A DNA stretch of 21,257 nucleotides from Chroococcidiopsidaceae cyanobacterium CP_BM_RX_35 (GCA_019242465.1 JAFAVL010000222.1:1-21257), one strand, 5' to 3'. Counted from the first letter of the stretch, positions 1-7,992 are shown. The notes: a model not told the origin generated them from the letters alone. Translations and numbers: made by a program.

Positions 1-126
1 AATCGTATCGAAATTAAGCAGGGCTTAAATGTGGGAGATCGCATCGTAGTTTCCGGGGCAGGATTCCTTAACGATGGTGATTTTGTCCAGGTCAATCCGC
101 CTCCAGTCAAGCCCACTTCACACTGA
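1..126 (+). CDS. RND efflux periplasmic adaptor (HlyD/MFP family), C-terminal end only
   Basis: The window opens inside this gene; only 41 codons and the TGA stop are visible. The translation contains IKQGLNVGDRIVVSG followed by FLNDGDFVQV, the membrane-proximal end typical of RND adaptor proteins (MexA/AcrA type), which link the inner-membrane pump to an outer-membrane channel. It ends 42 bases before the start of a complete RND pump on the same strand, which is the usual adaptor-then-pump operon order and the main support for the call. Domains further upstream (lipoyl, alpha-hairpin) lie outside the window. Confidence 0.82.
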   Translation, partial: NRIEIKQGLNVGDRIVVSGAGFLNDGDFVQVNPPPVKPTSH

Positions 127-168
127 GCGCGGTTATTATTCCGGCTACCCAATTACTCAAAATCTGCG

Positions 169-3100
169 ATGTCTTTCAACATCTCTGCCTGGTCGATTCG
201 TCAACCAGTGCCGACCCTAGTTCTATTTCTCATATTAACCGTATTAGGCTTGTTCTTTTTTCCTCAACTAGGCATAGATGCTGATCCAAACCTCGATATC
301 CCGGCAGTAACTATCACTGTGACTCAGCCTGGGGCTGACCCAACGGAACTGGAATCTCAAGTCACGCGACCAGTTGAGGATGCCGTGGCTGGTTTAGGTA
401 ATATCGACTATATGATCTCCACAGTGACTAATGGTGCTTCAAACACAGTGGTAAGTTTTGTGTTGGGCACCAACAGTGATCGCGCTACTAATGATGTCCG
501 TAATGCGATTGCCCAAATTCGCCAGAATCTGCCGCAAAATATCAACGACCCAATCGTGAAGCGAATTGATGCGGCCGAAGAAGCCATTATTTCCTACGCT
601 GTGATTTCAGAACGGCTATCTGTCGAACAGTTAAGCGATTTAATCGATCAGAAGATTAGCCGTGACCTGCTATCGGTGCCTGGCGTCGGTCGCATCCAGC
701 GACTGGGTGGTGTAGACCGCGAAATTCGCGTCGATCTAAATCCAGATCGGCTACAAGCCTTGGGAATTACAGCTACCCAGGTGAATGACCAGATGCGTAC
801 ACTCAACATTAACCTGCCAGGTGGACGAGCTAATGTGGGCAACAGTGAAGAAACGATCCGTACTCTCGGTAGTGCTAGAAGTGTGGAGCAGTTGCAAAAC
901 TATCCTATCGTCCTACTTAAAGGCAACTTTGTGCCACTCTCTAGCTTAGGCAATGTGGTTAATAGCTACGCCGAAGAGCGTCAGGCTGCCCGCCTCAACG
1001 GCAAACCTGTTGTTGCCTTTTCTGTCCTCCGGAGTACAGGGAGTACCCTTGTTACGGTAGAGGCAGGGGTAAGAGCGGCGGTGCAGCAACTGAATAAGAC
1101 ACTCCCATCCGATGTCAAAATCGCACTGATCTACAGTGAGGCGGACTTCATCCGGGAATCGTATCAGGCTTCCATCGATGCTCTCGTCTTAGGGGCAGCG
1201 TTGGCTGTTGTAACGATTCTGATTTTTTTGCGGGACTGGCGAGCGACATTAATTACTGCTGTGGCGCTGCCGCTCTCTGTCATTCCCACTTTTGCTGTGC
1301 TTCAGGCATTAGATTACACCCTCAACAGCATGACTCTGCTGGCACTGGCATTAGTCGTGGGAATCTTGGTAGATGATGCAATTGTCGAAATTGAAAACAT
1401 TGAGCGGCACGTCCAAATGGACAAAACGCCGCTGCAAGCTGCTTTAGATGCCTCAAGCGAGATCGGACTAGCAGTGGTTGCTACAACGATGTCAATTGTC
1501 TCAGTTTTTGTACCTGTCGCTTTTATGAGTGGCATTCCCGGTCAATATTTTCGTCCCTTTGGCGTGACGGTCGCGGTATCAGTCTTATTCTCTCTTCTAG
1601 TCGCACGCACAATCACGCCACTTATGGCAGCCTATCTGCTCAAAGCCAAGCACCACCAAAAGCAGTTGCACGAAGATGGACTTTCAGCAGTTTATCGACG
1701 GCTCCTAACCTGGGCACTCAAGCATAGGTTACAGACACTGGTGATTGCGCTGGCTTTCTTCATCGGCAGTTTGCTATTGGTACCGTATATTCCTACCAGC
1801 TTTGTTGACAGATACGATCAAGGACTGTCAATAGTTTCAGTTGAACTACCCCCTGGCTCTACCCTTAACCAGACTGATCGAATCGTACAGCAGGTCACTC
1901 AACTGTTGCAGCATCCAGCCGTAGAGAGTGTGCTAGCAACTGAGGGCACTCCAGTCGTTTCTGGAGGTTCTGTTGGTAGCTCTGAGGGTGCAGTAAATAC
2001 CGCCACCCTCTTTGTCAAATTGAAACTGCGCGGTCAACGCATCGGTCAACAACAGTTTGAGGCGCAGATGAGCCCTCAATTCAACCAAATTCCTGGAGCG
2101 CGGATCAGCTTTAATGCTGGCAGCTTTGGTGGCAAAAAGCAGTTGGCGGTTGTACTGAGGAGCGAAAACCCAGAAGCCTTGAGCCAGACAGCTGAGCAAC
2201 TGACTCAACAAATGCGCCAACTACCGGGTTTGGTGGAGGTAACCTCTAGTGCTAGTCTGGCGCAGCCAGAGATTTTAATTAAACCTGACCTCCAGCAAGC
2301 AGCAGACCAAGGGGTTACCGTGCAGGCGATCGCCAACACAGCTACGCTTGCTACCATCGGCGATATTGATGCAAATCTGGCTAAGTTCGATTTACCCAAC
2401 CGTCAAATTCCTATTCTAGTTGAGTTAGATCCTCGTTTTCGCAATAATATAGACACGATTAAAAACCTCCAGGTCCCAGGAAAAAATAATACTTTAGTCC
2501 CGTTAATGGCTGTAGCGCAGATTGAGCTTGGCAGTGGTCCAGCTGAAATTACCCGTTACGATCGGGCACGGCAGATTTCGGTACAGGCTAACTTGCAAGG
2601 TATAACTCTTGGGCAAGCCTACAGGCTAGTGAAGGTGCTGCCAGCCTTAATGCATCTTCCGCCCGGAGTGGAACAAGAACCTTCTGGCGATGCCAAGGTG
2701 ATGAATGAAGTTTTCAGTGGTTTTGCTGGCGCTTTGGGAACGGCGGTGCTATTTATTTATGCTGTGCTTGTATTATTATTTGGCAATTTCCTGCATCCCA
2801 TCACGATTATGGCGGCTTTACCCCTGTCTTTGGGGGGTGCCCTGATTGCACTGCTGGTAACCCAAAAGTCCCTAGGACTGTATGCACTGATTGGCATTGT
2901 GCTACTGATGGGGATTGTGACGAAAAATTCAATTTTGCTGGTAGATTACGCCTTGATTAACCAGCAAGAGGGAAAGCCACTGTATAAAGCCGTACTCGAA
3001 TCTGGAGTTGCTCGGCTACGACCAATCTTAATGACTACAATCGCCATGATTGCTGGAATGCTACCTATCGCCCTGGAACTTGGGGCTGGCTCACAGGTGC

Positions 3101-3336
3101 GTAGTCCGATGGCGATCACCGTGATTGGCGGCTTGATGACTTCAACACTACTTACTCTAGTGGTAATTCCGGTGATCTTCACATATCTAGATGGTTTCCA
3201 AGCTAGGATTTTCCGACTGATGCGAGGTGCTGGTCAGCAGCAGAATAGGGATTCCGGGATAAAGCAGAGTTCGCAAAGAAAATCTGGGTTGGGAAATAAC
3301 AATAAGTCTCGACCCAAACTTCCTGTCCGCAAATAG
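169..3336 (+). CDS. RND multidrug efflux transporter, HAE1/AcrB-type inner-membrane pump
   Basis: This 1055-residue protein has the full family length. It begins with the usual cytoplasmic/TM1 start (MSFNISAWSIRQPVPT), has two large periplasmic loops after TM1 and TM7, and about twelve membrane segments. Proton-relay residues of the family are visible: the Asp pair D402/D403 in TM4 (VVGILVDDAIV) and K919 in TM10 (GIVTKNSILLVDYA). It should export hydrophobic or amphipathic compounds by proton antiport as a trimer with the adaptor encoded just upstream. The C-terminal tail from about residue 1025 is basic and Gln/Ser-rich. The substrate cannot be read from the sequence. No terminator hairpin is obvious before the tRNA that follows. 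The start codon has no strong ribosome binding site but agrees with the family N-terminus. Confidence 0.95.
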   Translation: MSFNISAWSIRQPVPTLVLFLILTVLGLFFFPQLGIDADPNLDIPAVTITVTQPGADPTELESQVTRPVEDAVAGLGNIDYMISTVTNGASNTVVSFVLGTNSDRATNDVRNAIAQIRQNLPQNINDPIVKRIDAAEEAIISYAVISERLSVEQLSDLIDQKISRDLLSVPGVGRIQRLGGVDREIRVDLNPDRLQALGITATQVNDQMRTLNINLPGGRANVGNSEETIRTLGSARSVEQLQNYPIVLLKGNFVPLSSLGNVVNSYAEERQAARLNGKPVVAFSVLRSTGSTLVTVEAGVRAAVQQLNKTLPSDVKIALIYSEADFIRESYQASIDALVLGAALAVVTILIFLRDWRATLITAVALPLSVIPTFAVLQALDYTLNSMTLLALALVVGILVDDAIVEIENIERHVQMDKTPLQAALDASSEIGLAVVATTMSIVSVFVPVAFMSGIPGQYFRPFGVTVAVSVLFSLLVARTITPLMAAYLLKAKHHQKQLHEDGLSAVYRRLLTWALKHRLQTLVIALAFFIGSLLLVPYIPTSFVDRYDQGLSIVSVELPPGSTLNQTDRIVQQVTQLLQHPAVESVLATEGTPVVSGGSVGSSEGAVNTATLFVKLKLRGQRIGQQQFEAQMSPQFNQIPGARISFNAGSFGGKKQLAVVLRSENPEALSQTAEQLTQQMRQLPGLVEVTSSASLAQPEILIKPDLQQAADQGVTVQAIANTATLATIGDIDANLAKFDLPNRQIPILVELDPRFRNNIDTIKNLQVPGKNNTLVPLMAVAQIELGSGPAEITRYDRARQISVQANLQGITLGQAYRLVKVLPALMHLPPGVEQEPSGDAKVMNEVFSGFAGALGTAVLFIYAVLVLLFGNFLHPITIMAALPLSLGGALIALLVTQKSLGLYALIGIVLLMGIVTKNSILLVDYALINQQEGKPLYKAVLESGVARLRPILMTTIAMIAGMLPIALELGAGSQVRSPMAITVIGGLMTSTLLTLVVIPVIFTYLDGFQARIFRLMRGAGQQQNRDSGIKQSSQRKSGLGNNNKSRPKLPVRK

Positions 3337-3389
3337 TTATATAATATGAGCTAAGTTTAGCGCCTTGTCGAAGGTACTGATAGTTAACT

Positions 3390-3460
<71 letters not shown>

Positions 3461-3487
3461 TTTTAAAACCACATAAGATGATATCAA

Positions 3488-3544
3488 ACACAAAGACACG
3501 AAGACATAAAGTACCTATTCCTTTGTGTCTTCGTGTCTTCACGG
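3488..3544. repeat. Long inverted repeat of the 'cacaaagacacgaagac' type
   Basis: The arms 3488-3511 and 3521-3544 are inverted copies around a 9-nt centre; about twenty positions pair, with one internal mismatch and a frayed base. The core CAAAGACACGAAGACA reads back as TGTCTTCGTGTCTT. Similar palindromes recur between genes in many bacterial genomes as non-autonomous repeats. It lies 28 bases after the tRNA and could act as a processing or termination hairpin, but it has no T tract. The rest of the gene-free stretch 3461-3762 shows nothing I can name. Confidence 0.75.
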
Positions 3545-3762
3545 AGATAGTATTACTACGTTGACACAAATACCCAGTGATACTACTGATACACGCCACA
3601 GCTAGTTTAAAAAAACAGTGAATGTACCAATAGCCGCCTGTACTTCCTCAAATTAGGCTGAAACATGTGGTTCTTGTATGAAATCATGCTAACAGCCTCT
3701 ACTAAAGCGAGTACGAAAAGAGCAAAAATTGGTGTAGGTATGGAATTTAGCCGGAATTAGCA

Positions 3763-5616
3763 ATGGTAGAACAACTGATCGGCAAAAGGATTTCTATACC
3801 AGGACAGTTCACAGGTTCCGTGCTAGTTGAATCTGCAAAAGTTGTTGAAGACACATGGCTGCTACGGGTTCGCGATCGCCAGGGAGAATTGCACGACGCA
3901 TACCTAACAGCAACAGAAGCTTATGAGATTTTAGCTAGTTACGAGCAGGTATCAGCTGTTCCTGTTGATGCAGAGCAGTTCTTCCTCTTCATTGAGTCGG
4001 CGCGAATCAAAACAGCATATGACTACGATCGTCATTTTGCGGTGAGTCTCAGTGGAGTACGTCCTTTACCCCATCAGCTAGAAGCTGTTTACGAAAGAAT
4101 TCTGCCGCAAGTCCGGCTGCGGTTTTTGCTAGCTGACGATCCGGGAGCTGGAAAGACAATCGTGGCTGGACTGTTGTTGAAGGAGCTTAAGTTGCGCAAT
4201 GCTGTTGAACGAGTGTTGATTCTCGCGCCTGCTCCCTTGACGCTCCAATGGCAGGACGAACTACGCAGCAAGTTTTCTGAAACTTTTGAAGTTATCAACT
4301 CAATCTTAGCTAAAGGACAGTTGGCGGGAAATCCTTGGGAAAGGTTTCGCCAGTGTATTGCTTCGATTGATTTTGCCAAGCGAGATGATGTTGCTCCGGA
4401 TATTTTGCAGGTGGACTGGGATTTGGTAATTATTGACGAAGCCCATAAATGCTCGGCTCGAACTCAAGGAGACGAGCTAAGACGCACTGGGCGATACAAA
4501 TTAGCAGAAGAATTATCGCGGATTTCTGAACGGATTCTATTACTAACAGCTACACCCCATCAGGGAAATGTCGATCAGTTTCACAACTTTCTCCGTTTGC
4601 TCGATCCAGATCAATTTATTTGTGACAAACTTAATCCACAAATGCTGAGCTTGGAGGATAGCCCTTGGTTTCTGCGTCGAATCAAAGAGGAATTGAAAGA
4701 TTTTGAAGGTTGTCAACTCTTCCGTAATCGGTATCCCATCACAATACCTTTTGAGCTATCCGAGTTAGAAAAGTATCTATACGACCAAGTTACAAACTAC
4801 ATCAATAAATATCTAGGTAAAACCAAAGGACGCAAGCAAGCGGCAGTAGCTCTGGCTCGGACTGTATTACAGCGGCGTTTAGCAAGTAGTTTAAATGCCA
4901 TTTTTAGTTCGTTGAAAAAAAGGCAGCAGCGGTTTAGTAGCCTGTTAGACGAACTAGATGGCTTATCGGTAGCAGAACAACGCGATCGCCTGATGAACTT
5001 GGGTAAGCCTGTTGATTCTGAGATAGAGAGTGATGATTGCGATGAGGAACAATTAGAGGATTTAGCGATTGAATCCACAGTTGCAGAACAATTGGACCAA
5101 CTGCGTGAGGAATTACGAGAACTGGAGCGGTTAGTTAAGCTGACTCAACAGACAATCGATCTCGGAAATGAAACTTAACTAAATGCCCTGAAAGAGTGCT
5201 TATTGAGAGTCGAATTTGATGAATTAAAAGATGGACGCGGCAAACTACTCATTTTTACAGAGCATCGAGACACTCTAGAATATCTGAAACAGAATCTCAC
5301 GGATTGGGGATATAGTACTTGCGAGATTCATGGTGGGATGAACGCACTAGCTAGAAAATCAGCTCAAAAAGATTTTCAGTTCAATCAGCAGATTTGTCTG
5401 GCGACAGAAGCAGCGGGAGAAGGGATAAATTTACAATTCTGTCGATTGATGATTAACTACGACCTTCCTTGGAACCCGAACCGATTGGAACAGCGAATGG
5501 GGCGAATTCACTGAATTGGTCAGGAGCAAGATGTTTATATTTTTAATTTTGTCGCCATCAACACAGTAGAAGGCAGAGTACTAGAAAAGTTATTGCAGAA
5601 ATTAGAAGAAAGGTAG
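3763..5616 (+). pseudogene. SNF2-family helicase (RapA/DrmD-like), broken by two stop codons and 3' truncated
   Basis: The reading frame runs 3763-5616 but is interrupted by TAA at 5176-5178 and TGA at 5512-5514, both in the same frame, so these are nonsense changes and not frameshifts. The first part carries Walker A DDPGAGKT (residues 125-132), DEAH (225-228) and TATPH, with an alpha-helical insert up to the first stop. The second part holds the helicase C-domain: LLIFTEHRDTL, ATEAAGEGINLQF and QRMGRIH. The TGA falls where the family has arginine in motif VI (GRIHRIGQ), and matching protein continues after it. The last readable residues (LEKLLQKLEER) meet the left end of an IS element, so the remaining C-terminal part is lost. 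Such helicases occur in defence loci, DISARM DrmD among them, but no partner genes are present here. Two shorter ORFs remain open (3763-5178 and 5203-5514). The element is most likely dead. Confidence 0.88.
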
Positions 5617-5633
5617 TAATGCATAGTGATGAT

Positions 5634-6059
5634 TTAGCACTGCAATCGGGCATTGTAATCATGAACAAAGTACCAGACCGCCCCAATGTGGTTACTCAGC
5701 TTTTTAGAGAACGAGAGCGTCTTGCGAACTAAGCGCCCCACTCGTTGCCGCAAGGTATTGTTGAATCGCTCAATGTAACTTGTGCCACCACTCTGCTTGC
5801 CAACAGCTTGATGTCGCGTGTTCGGTATTACCTGTACATAAGCCTCCCAGAAGTCGGTATAGCAAACGGCACACTGTTGATAGACAGGAGGCAGCGAGTG
5901 CCACAGCCCTTTAGCTCCCTTACAGCTACGATCACCCACATAAACACCAACAAGCTCTCGGGTTGCCTGATCAATGGAAGCGCCAAATCCACTGCTTGTT
6001 TGGCTTTGAGCCAACAAACGACCACATCTCGTCGAGTTGAATGGTCAGCTTACCTGGTT
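5634..6059 (-). pseudogene. InsB-like IS1 transposase, frameshifted
   Basis: Read on the minus strand after a -1 slip in the A8 run (6058-6065), the protein continues LDEMWSFVGSKPNKQWIW, which holds the first catalytic aspartate of the IS1 DDE domain. That frame stops near 5977. The rest (IDQATRELVGVYVGDRS, TDFWEAY with the second Asp, SYIERFNNTLRQRVGR with the Glu) resumes in a different frame, open from 6017 down to 5634. A small indel around 5979-5990 (a 1-base insertion or 2-base deletion relative to the expected WIWLA) explains this. The -1 slip is normal for IS1 elements; the second frame change is not. The copy is probably unable to make full-length transposase unless the indel is a sequencing error. 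Confidence 0.8.
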
Positions 6060-6341
6060 TTTTTTCGTGACTTCAACCTGCTGTGGGGTTTGGTAGTATT
6101 TCTGGTTGACGTACATCTGTAACCACCGTTCAGAAACGCCTGTCACTCGTGCAATTGCCGCCAGTGCAAGTCGTTCAAGCAACAACTTATCAATCAGGCT
6201 ACGAGTTGTGGCATCAATGGGTTGCCGGGTTGGATGCTCAACAAACTGGCGTCCACAGACTCGGCAGCGATAGCGCTGTTTACCGTAGTGAGTGCGTCCG
6301 TTTTTGACAACTTGGAGCGAGTGACATTTCGGGCAGGACAT
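6045..6341 (-). CDS. InsA-like IS1 DNA-binding protein
   Basis: This 98-residue protein starts MSCPKCHSLQVVKNG and has a CxxC...CxxC zinc ribbon (C3, C6, C26, C29; the RYRCRVCGRQF motif). A helix-turn-helix region follows (ALAAIARVTGVSERWLQMYV). This is the N-terminal half of IS1-family transposases, which binds the terminal repeats and, made alone, represses transposition. Near its end is a run of eight A residues (plus-strand T8 at 6058-6065), the usual slippery site for making the InsAB' fusion by -1 frameshifting. The ORF itself is intact. The transposase half that follows carries an extra frameshift, so this copy may produce only the regulator. Confidence 0.85.
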   Translation of the reverse strand: MSCPKCHSLQVVKNGRTHYGKQRYRCRVCGRQFVEHPTRQPIDATTRSLIDKLLLERLALAAIARVTGVSERWLQMYVNQKYYQTPQQVEVTKKNQVS

Positions 6342-6496
6342 AGAGCGAGGCGGTGAGGGAGACGTTATTCTCTAGTTTACCCACAGCATTACTATTCATG
6401 ATTACCGGCACCATATTGCTCGACAATAGACCTGAGCCAGTAATTTTAGAGCTAGTGACGACAATTATTATTACACATGAGCTTTTCTCAAAATAA

Positions 6497-6528
6497 AACA
6501 GAATTCCCTTTATTTATAAGACGACTGA
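6497..6528. promoter_or_regulatory. Conserved control block, copy A (candidate sigma-dependent promoter/operator)
   Basis: Thirty-two consecutive bases, from AACAGAATTCCC to AAGACGACTGA, are identical to 9725-9756 although the flanks have many differences. The match extends with gaps to about 6552 (GAGCGGATT, GATTTATCTA). The preserved block lies in the region shared by the divergent sigma operon and exported-protein gene. That suggests selection on a binding site, but strand and exact elements are not determined. ECF-type half-sites such as CGTC on the minus strand or CGAC on the plus are present within it. Confidence 0.5.
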
Positions 6529-6660
6529 TGGAGCGGATTAGATTTATCTAAACACGGTCTAAACCTGACTTACTAAATCATATCAAGTAGTTTAAATCCG
6601 AAATTAGAGCACATTCGTCTTTAAAGATAGATGGGACGCAGTTGAACTATTTCAACACTA

Positions 6661-6764
6661 TAGCAATCCTAAAAGATTCATGAAATCAATTTGTGGTGCA
6701 GGCTTCTAGCCGACGCGAGATGCATTATCCGCGCCCCGCTTTCACAACACAAATTGGATTGCTA
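6661..6764. mobile_element. MITE-like insertion, about 104 bp
   Basis: The outer ends are inverted copies: TAGCAATCC at 6661-6669 and GGATTGCTA at 6756-6764. An inner pair CAATTTGTG (6687-6695) and CACAAATTG (6748-6756) also pairs, with 17 bases separating the two motifs on the left side. There is no ORF. The interior is GC-richer (CCGACGCGAG, CCGCGCCCCGC). The paralogous segment at about 9885-9900 lacks it: TTCAACACTATA and CATATGTAAGTTTAAG flank the element here, whereas copy B reads continuously CTGAACCTTATATCTAGGTTTAAG-like sequence. Copy B therefore acts as an empty site, and the insertion appears to target a TA-rich spot. Such elements are mobilised in trans by a transposase elsewhere. 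Confidence 0.72.
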
Positions 6765-6860
6765 CATATGTAAGTTTAAGGTAGCAGATGATCTACTATC
6801 AACATCTGCTAACTGGTTCAACTGCGTAATTCCTATCGAGTTTACACAGGAGTTTACGCC

Positions 6861-7157
6861 ATGAAACGTCTAATAATTAGTGGGTTCTCAGTTCTGCTAG
6901 CAATTGCTGCAGCTACACCTGCCTTTGCCTATGGAAAAGTGAATGAATCCAACACAGGAGACAGTCAATCTATTCCTGCAAACAGTTCTATGCAGCCCTC
7001 AGCACCGGAGTCGATGACAATACATTCAAACAAAAGGGAGCCACAAAGCAAGTCTATTACTTCACCGCTCTTGAACCCGAACCCGCCAGCGGAAGTCCCA
7101 TCGCCTAGCCTCTTCCATCTAGATCCTAGTAGTGCAGAGCAGTCCGGTGTGCACTAG
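6861..7157 (+). CDS. Small exported Ser/Pro-rich protein, copy A
   Basis: This 98-residue protein has a clear signal peptide (MKRLIISGFSVLLAIAAATP, cleavage probably after AFA at residue 23). A low-complexity Ser/Pro/Gln/Asn-rich mature part follows, without cysteines. The start is supported by AGGAG at 6848-6852, eight bases upstream. It is the paralogue of the protein at 10115-10429; identity holds up to PAEVPSPSL, after which the two C-termini are unrelated (FHLDPSSAEQSGVH here). The stop lies in a hairpin. I do not recognise a family or function. Its position beside a conserved sigma-linked control block suggests an envelope-stress-regulated secreted protein. Confidence 0.7.
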   Translation: MKRLIISGFSVLLAIAAATPAFAYGKVNESNTGDSQSIPANSSMQPSAPESMTIHSNKREPQSKSITSPLLNPNPPAEVPSPSLFHLDPSSAEQSGVH

Positions 7158-7161
7158 GATC
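7122..7161 (+). terminator. Hairpin spanning the stop codon of the copy A exported protein
   Basis: GATCCTA-gta-GTGCA (7122-7136) pairs with TGCAC-TAGGATC (7150-7161) around a 13-nt loop; the left arm has a 3-nt bulge. The right arm contains the TAG stop of the upstream gene. There is no T run after it, so termination is uncertain. It lies ten bases past the point where similarity to copy B ends, so it may instead mark the edge of an inserted segment. Confidence 0.4.
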
Positions 7162-7304
7162 AATGACGGCACAGTCATACAGAAGGAAGCGTTACACAAT
7201 TGCAGAATGATTTTTCGGTATTAGGCTGTGCCTTATATCTGCCTATAACTGTCTGGGGCAACTACAAGAGATTGCCCCTACAATTTCACACGAGGTCAAG
7301 AAAC

Positions 7305-7646
7305 ATGTTTCTCACAATCAAGCAGCTTAATTTGAATGAATTCAAACACCTAGACATCACCCAACTGGATTACATTATGGTGAAACTTGTCGGTCTACAG
7401 GATCTAGTTTACCAGAGGTTTGATGCGATAGAGGTTCATGACCCCAAGGTAGCCCAGTTACTGTGTAGGATGATCCCGGCTCGTTGTCCTTTTAAGCGAG
7501 ACATCAAGCTTTTTGACCATACCTTATTTCGCATTCCATCTCTGTGCAAGTTGAACCCTCTCTACGAGCAAGTGGTTAGCCTTCGCTTCAAGGCTCTATC
7601 TTATCTAGCAAATGAGTGCGGTGAGGATGTAGCAAGATATTGCTGA
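7305..7646 (+). CDS. Mo-dependent nitrogenase C-terminus family protein
   Basis: The C-terminal 70 residues match the small cyanobacterial family named after a Mo-nitrogenase C-terminal domain. Visible are CPFKRDIKLFDHTLFRIPSLCKLNPLYE-type sequence and a VVSLRFKALSYLANECGEDV ending with YC. Conserved cysteines occur in LLCRMIPARCPF, LCKLNPLYEQ, NECGED and the C-terminus. The name is historical; these proteins are stand-alone and their role is not established. The frame is open from TTG at 7200, but I chose ATG 7305 (MFLTIKQLNL, 113 residues) because a GAGG at about 7292 precedes it and the family similarity lies downstream. It sits in a block that interrupts the duplicated sigma locus, with a small membrane protein gene after it. 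Confidence 0.75.
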   Translation: MFLTIKQLNLNEFKHLDITQLDYIMVKLVGLQDLVYQRFDAIEVHDPKVAQLLCRMIPARCPFKRDIKLFDHTLFRIPSLCKLNPLYEQVVSLRFKALSYLANECGEDVARYC

Positions 7647-7747
7647 CAGCAAAGAGTAGCAAGTGTTTGCATGCACCTTAGAATCAGCAACAAGCCATCG
7701 AGATCACCTAAAGAATACTATCACTAGCCTTGGCATGAGGCTAACTT

Positions 7748-7882
7748 ATGAACCCCAACATCTCTTTTGTAACAGCACTTCAGTTCTTGACAATGGTCTA
7801 TGTGACCTCAGTGATGCTTGTACTGCTAGCTTCTTACTTTTATTTAGTAGTAATTGAAACTCTTGAAGAAGCTAGTGACTAA
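7748..7882 (+). CDS. 44-residue single-pass membrane protein
   Basis: The ORF reads MNPNISFVTALQFLTMVYVT and continues with a hydrophobic helix (about residues 8-36), ending in an acidic tail (ETLEEASD). GAGG at 7737-7740 stands seven bases before the ATG, a better signal than for most genes here. An overlapping 64-codon frame (7663-7857) has Cys/Ser-rich composition and no start signal. The peptide resembles tiny cyanobacterial thylakoid or plasma-membrane subunits in form, but I recognise no specific family. It lies 101 bases after the nitrogenase-C-like gene and could be co-transcribed with it. Confidence 0.6.
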   Translation: MNPNISFVTALQFLTMVYVTSVMLVLLASYFYLVVIETLEEASD

Positions 7883-7914
7883 TGTGAAAAGTTAGCGATT
7901 TATCTCCTCTTCAG

Positions 7915-7992
7915 TGGGGTGAGTTAATCGGCTTAATAGTGACTAGTCTGCGTATGACTAGTCTGTTTTTTCAAGGGTATGAGCCAAAATGA
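7915..7992 (+). pseudogene. Fragment of the PepSY-type membrane protein gene (copy A)
   Basis: This stretch matches 10638-10713 in the intact membrane/cupredoxin gene: GTTAATCGGCTTAATAGTGACT is shared almost unchanged. In the corresponding frame it reads LIGLIVTSLRMTSLFFQGYEPK and then stops at TGA (7990-7992). The intact gene has LIGLIVTGLSMTGLFSRRYQPKQV at the same place. Only the last membrane segment remains; the 5' part is missing and the match fades by about 8020. It is the second piece of copy A of the duplicated locus, separated from the first by about 800 bases of unrelated genes. Confidence 0.8.

Larger units (their letters stand above)
5612..6396 (-). mobile_element. IS1-family insertion sequence, defective
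   Basis: About 785 bp, the usual size for IS1. It encodes an InsA-like zinc-finger protein and an InsB-like DDE transposase on the minus strand. Short terminal inverted repeats share TAGTAATGC: GGTAGTAATGC at 5612-5622 and its inverse GCATTACTA at 6386-6394. The left end lies inside a helicase gene, but the right flank is unrelated sequence (the decayed sigma-locus copy). No target duplication is visible: the bases before 5612 (attagaagaaa) do not reappear after 6396 (catgattacc). The element therefore probably sits at a deletion or recombination junction. Exact ends are uncertain by one or two bases. Confidence 0.85.
6402..7111. repeat. Diverged duplicate (copy A) of the sigma-factor/small exported protein control region
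   Basis: This stretch aligns from end to end with 9636-10411 in the same orientation, roughly three-quarters identical by eye, with much higher identity in parts. It begins next to the IS element with sequence matching the N-terminal codons of the sigma factor (CATATTGCTCGA.AATAGACC at 6411 and 9641). It continues through the divergent intergenic region and ends within the small exported protein gene at the shared CATCGCCTAGCCT. Differences include a MITE-like insertion at 6661-6764, about 140 bases missing near 6800 relative to 9920-10060, and a palindrome present only in copy B. The sigma factor body is absent here. Apart from the small gene, 6398-6860 is non-coding. Confidence 0.88.

Noticed and set aside
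3763..5616. A complete DISARM-type defence system
   Set aside because: Only one broken helicase is present; no drmA, drmB, drmC or methyltransferase gene is in the window.
5745..6122. 125-codon rightward ORF inside the IS element
   Set aside because: It is the opposite strand of the InsB region, which has clear transposase motifs on the minus strand.
7663..7857. 64-codon frame overlapping the 44-residue membrane protein gene
   Set aside because: Cys/Ser-rich, no ribosome site, and the competing frame has a clear one and a convincing membrane helix.
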